Positions 47,846 to 48,924 of a DNA stretch of 48,924 nt are shown here, in pieces. Location: the IMG/VR virus record IMGVR_UViG_3300048064_000724, positions 1 to 48,924 of that record. One strand, written 5' to 3'. The position numbers and the translations under genes were made by a program. A model generated the notes under the pieces. That model made no database searches. It had not been told where the DNA came from and was given only the letters and a program-made list of their open reading frames with translations. How positions within the stretch are numbered: the stretch's first letter is position 1; every line of letters starts with the position of its first letter. This stretch comes from a virus.

Positions 47846-48358
47846 ATGGCAGATTTAAAGATGAACTTATCACAATTAGAATCTAAGAAAGAAGAACTCA
47901 TTAAAGAAATTGAAGTTACTTCTAAAGAAATATCTAATAAAACCTATGATATTGATTTTGTAACTAATTCAAATATTAGTAAGACATTAACCCACCTAGA
48001 TAAAAATTATAAATGGACAATAAAGAATGCAGCCCTTGTAATTAATCTTTACGAAGAATTAAAGGCTGAAAAAACAAGAATTTCTAAGGAAGGTTCTGAT
48101 GCAATAGTTTCTTTAAAAACAGTTCCATTAAACACACTATATTCAGCATTAACAACACTTGAAGGAACTGGAGTTGGTCAAGCAAAGGCATTCACAACTC
48201 TTTTAACTCAAGTTGGTAATAATATTAGTGAAGCAATGAAAAATATGCAAGATGCTAATAAAGAAATACAATCTCTTCATGTTTCTTTAGCTGAAGTAGA
48301 ATCTAAAATTGAAGAGATGAATGTAGAAACAGTAACACCGGATGAAGTTAGCAAGTAA
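47846..48358 (+). CDS. Coiled-coil protein, 170 aa, unknown function
   Basis: N-terminal coiled coil (LSQLESKKEELIKEIEVTSKEI), a central S/T/L-rich helical region and a C-terminal coiled coil. The leader AAATAAATAATAAAATGG is nearly identical to that of the late gene at 12015. The next gene starts inside its end. Confidence 0.68.
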   Translation: MADLKMNLSQLESKKEELIKEIEVTSKEISNKTYDIDFVTNSNISKTLTHLDKNYKWTIKNAALVINLYEELKAEKTRISKEGSDAIVSLKTVPLNTLYSALTTLEGTGVGQAKAFTTLLTQVGNNISEAMKNMQDANKEIQSLHVSLAEVESKIEEMNVETVTPDEVSK

Positions 48359-48857
48359 ATCTAAAAATAGACTAGAACTTCTTGATGTAATTCAAGAGGG
48401 TGTAAATGTCGAAGATACTTCTTTATCTATCGATAAAATCAAACAAAATTCCTATCCTTCTCTTTTAGAAAGTGTTAGCAGATGGGTATCAGATAAAAAG
48501 GGTTTTAGTGGAGGTCTTGCAAAAGAAAAGGCCAAAACAATGATTAAGTTTGAAAGTAGTAAAACGACAGGTGCAAGAAACATGCATTTTATGGGAACTT
48601 CTAATAAACCAACACTTACTGTCGATAGCGCAGGTATAAAGGTTGCCATTGAATTTGTAAAAGGAAGTAGAGGATCTGATCTTAGAGAAGCAATAGGTCA
48701 ATCTATGATTTATTCAACTGCTTATGATTTCGTACTATGCGTATTCATAGACGGAACAGAAGATGGAAGAATTAAAGGAGGATCTACTTCAATTACGGAG
48801 CACTATTTTTTAAACAACCTTTGGGATAATTTTAACGTTAAATTTACATTAGTGTAA
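48342..48857 (+). CDS. Hypothetical protein, 171 aa, possible PD-(D/E)xK fold
   Basis: Overlaps the previous gene by 17 bases. The segment VDSAGIKVAIEFVKGSRGSD and the following LREAIGQSMIYSTAYDFVLCVFID look like the core of a restriction-like nuclease (D, then E-x-x-K on a strand, Q-x-x-x-Y helix, strand). The E-F-V-K spacing is one residue longer than the standard ExK, so activity is uncertain. Confidence 0.55.
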   Translation: MKLASKSKNRLELLDVIQEGVNVEDTSLSIDKIKQNSYPSLLESVSRWVSDKKGFSGGLAKEKAKTMIKFESSKTTGARNMHFMGTSNKPTLTVDSAGIKVAIEFVKGSRGSDLREAIGQSMIYSTAYDFVLCVFIDGTEDGRIKGGSTSITEHYFLNNLWDNFNVKFTLV

Positions 48858-48859
48858 AT

Positions 48860-48924
48860 ATGCAAATATTCGTAACATCGAACCAACAGTTCGGAAGACC
48901 TGGGGCTATCAAAAAATACGATAG
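48860..48924 (+). CDS. Start of a gene cut by window end
   Basis: ATG at 48860 opens a frame to the last base (MQIFVTSNQQFGRPGAIKKYD, 21 codons). Too short to name; supported only by its open frame and its place two bases after the previous stop. Confidence 0.5.
   Translation, partial: MQIFVTSNQQFGRPGAIKKYD

Noticed and set aside
1-48924. CRISPR arrays, insertion sequences, homing endonucleases, integrase or attachment sites
   Set aside because: No repeat-spacer pattern, no inverted-repeat-bounded transposase, and no GIY-YIG, HNH or LAGLIDADG protein was seen.

Overview
The window is a stretch of the genome of a T4-like contractile-tailed phage (Caudoviricetes). Nearly all genes are on the + strand and tightly packed. 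Many genes have recognisable T4 counterparts: replication and recombination (clamp, polymerase C-half, clamp loader, UvsX, gp41-type helicase, gp46/47, RNase H), late sigma gp55, portal, prohead protease, major capsid, terminase, sheath, tube, gp15 and gp4. The host is probably a member of the Bacteroidota. The DNA is AT-rich, start codons are preceded by A-rich leaders such as AATAATAAAATGG rather than a clear Shine-Dalgarno, and this is the usual Bacteroidota pattern. The host is an inference from that pattern, not something I could test.

Layout. 1-1182: end of ribonucleotide reductase NrdA, then a three-hairpin RNA ending in a terminator. 1328-9672: DNA metabolism (clamp, C-terminal half of a split polymerase, UvsX, helicase, possible gp33, gp47, gp46). 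9715-12767: AAA+ ATPase with a capsid-targeting-like N-terminus, gp15-like tail terminator, one unknown late protein. 12871-16568: gp55, gp4-like head completion nuclease, 2OG oxygenase, an unknown protein and the portal. 16608-22529: head assembly (core protein, protease-scaffold fusion, major capsid protein, internal head protein). 22521-23048: the only convincing minus-strand gene. 23093-26450: clamp loader and RNase H. 26493-39421: neck-like protein, terminase, sheath, tube, RHH regulator, a gp26-like protein with a probable +1 frameshift extension, and a very hydrophobic tape-measure candidate. 39497-48924: accessory region with two tRNAs, PspC, a nuclease, sugar and nucleotide enzymes, a DNA glycosylase, a stand-alone polynucleotide 3'-phosphatase and many small genes.

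Regulation is the most interesting part. Three sequence classes recur just upstream of genes. (i) A 38-39 bp block ending in TTTTGCTTATATTAG occurs three times. (ii) AAAC, 17-18 bases, then TATAAT/TATAAC/TATAAA or TAGAAT occurs ten times. It stands before clamp, clamp-loader, gp55, RHH, PspC and epimerase genes, and in four cases the ATG lies only 3-5 bases after the -10, which suggests leaderless mRNAs. (iii) G(A)ATATATA occurs eleven times, almost only in front of virion genes, and is the likely late promoter read by gp55. The clamp, gp55 and a gp33 candidate needed for T4-style late transcription are all present.

Other points worth a second look: the protease-scaffold fusion with an internal scaffold start, capsid-targeting-like N-termini on an AAA+ ATPase and two membrane/coiled-coil proteins, the CTT-TAA frameshift site between tube and tape-measure genes, and a zincless-finger Fpg/Nei glycosylase. 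No CRISPR array, insertion sequence, integrase or attachment site was seen. No gene-free stretch exceeds about 155 bases.
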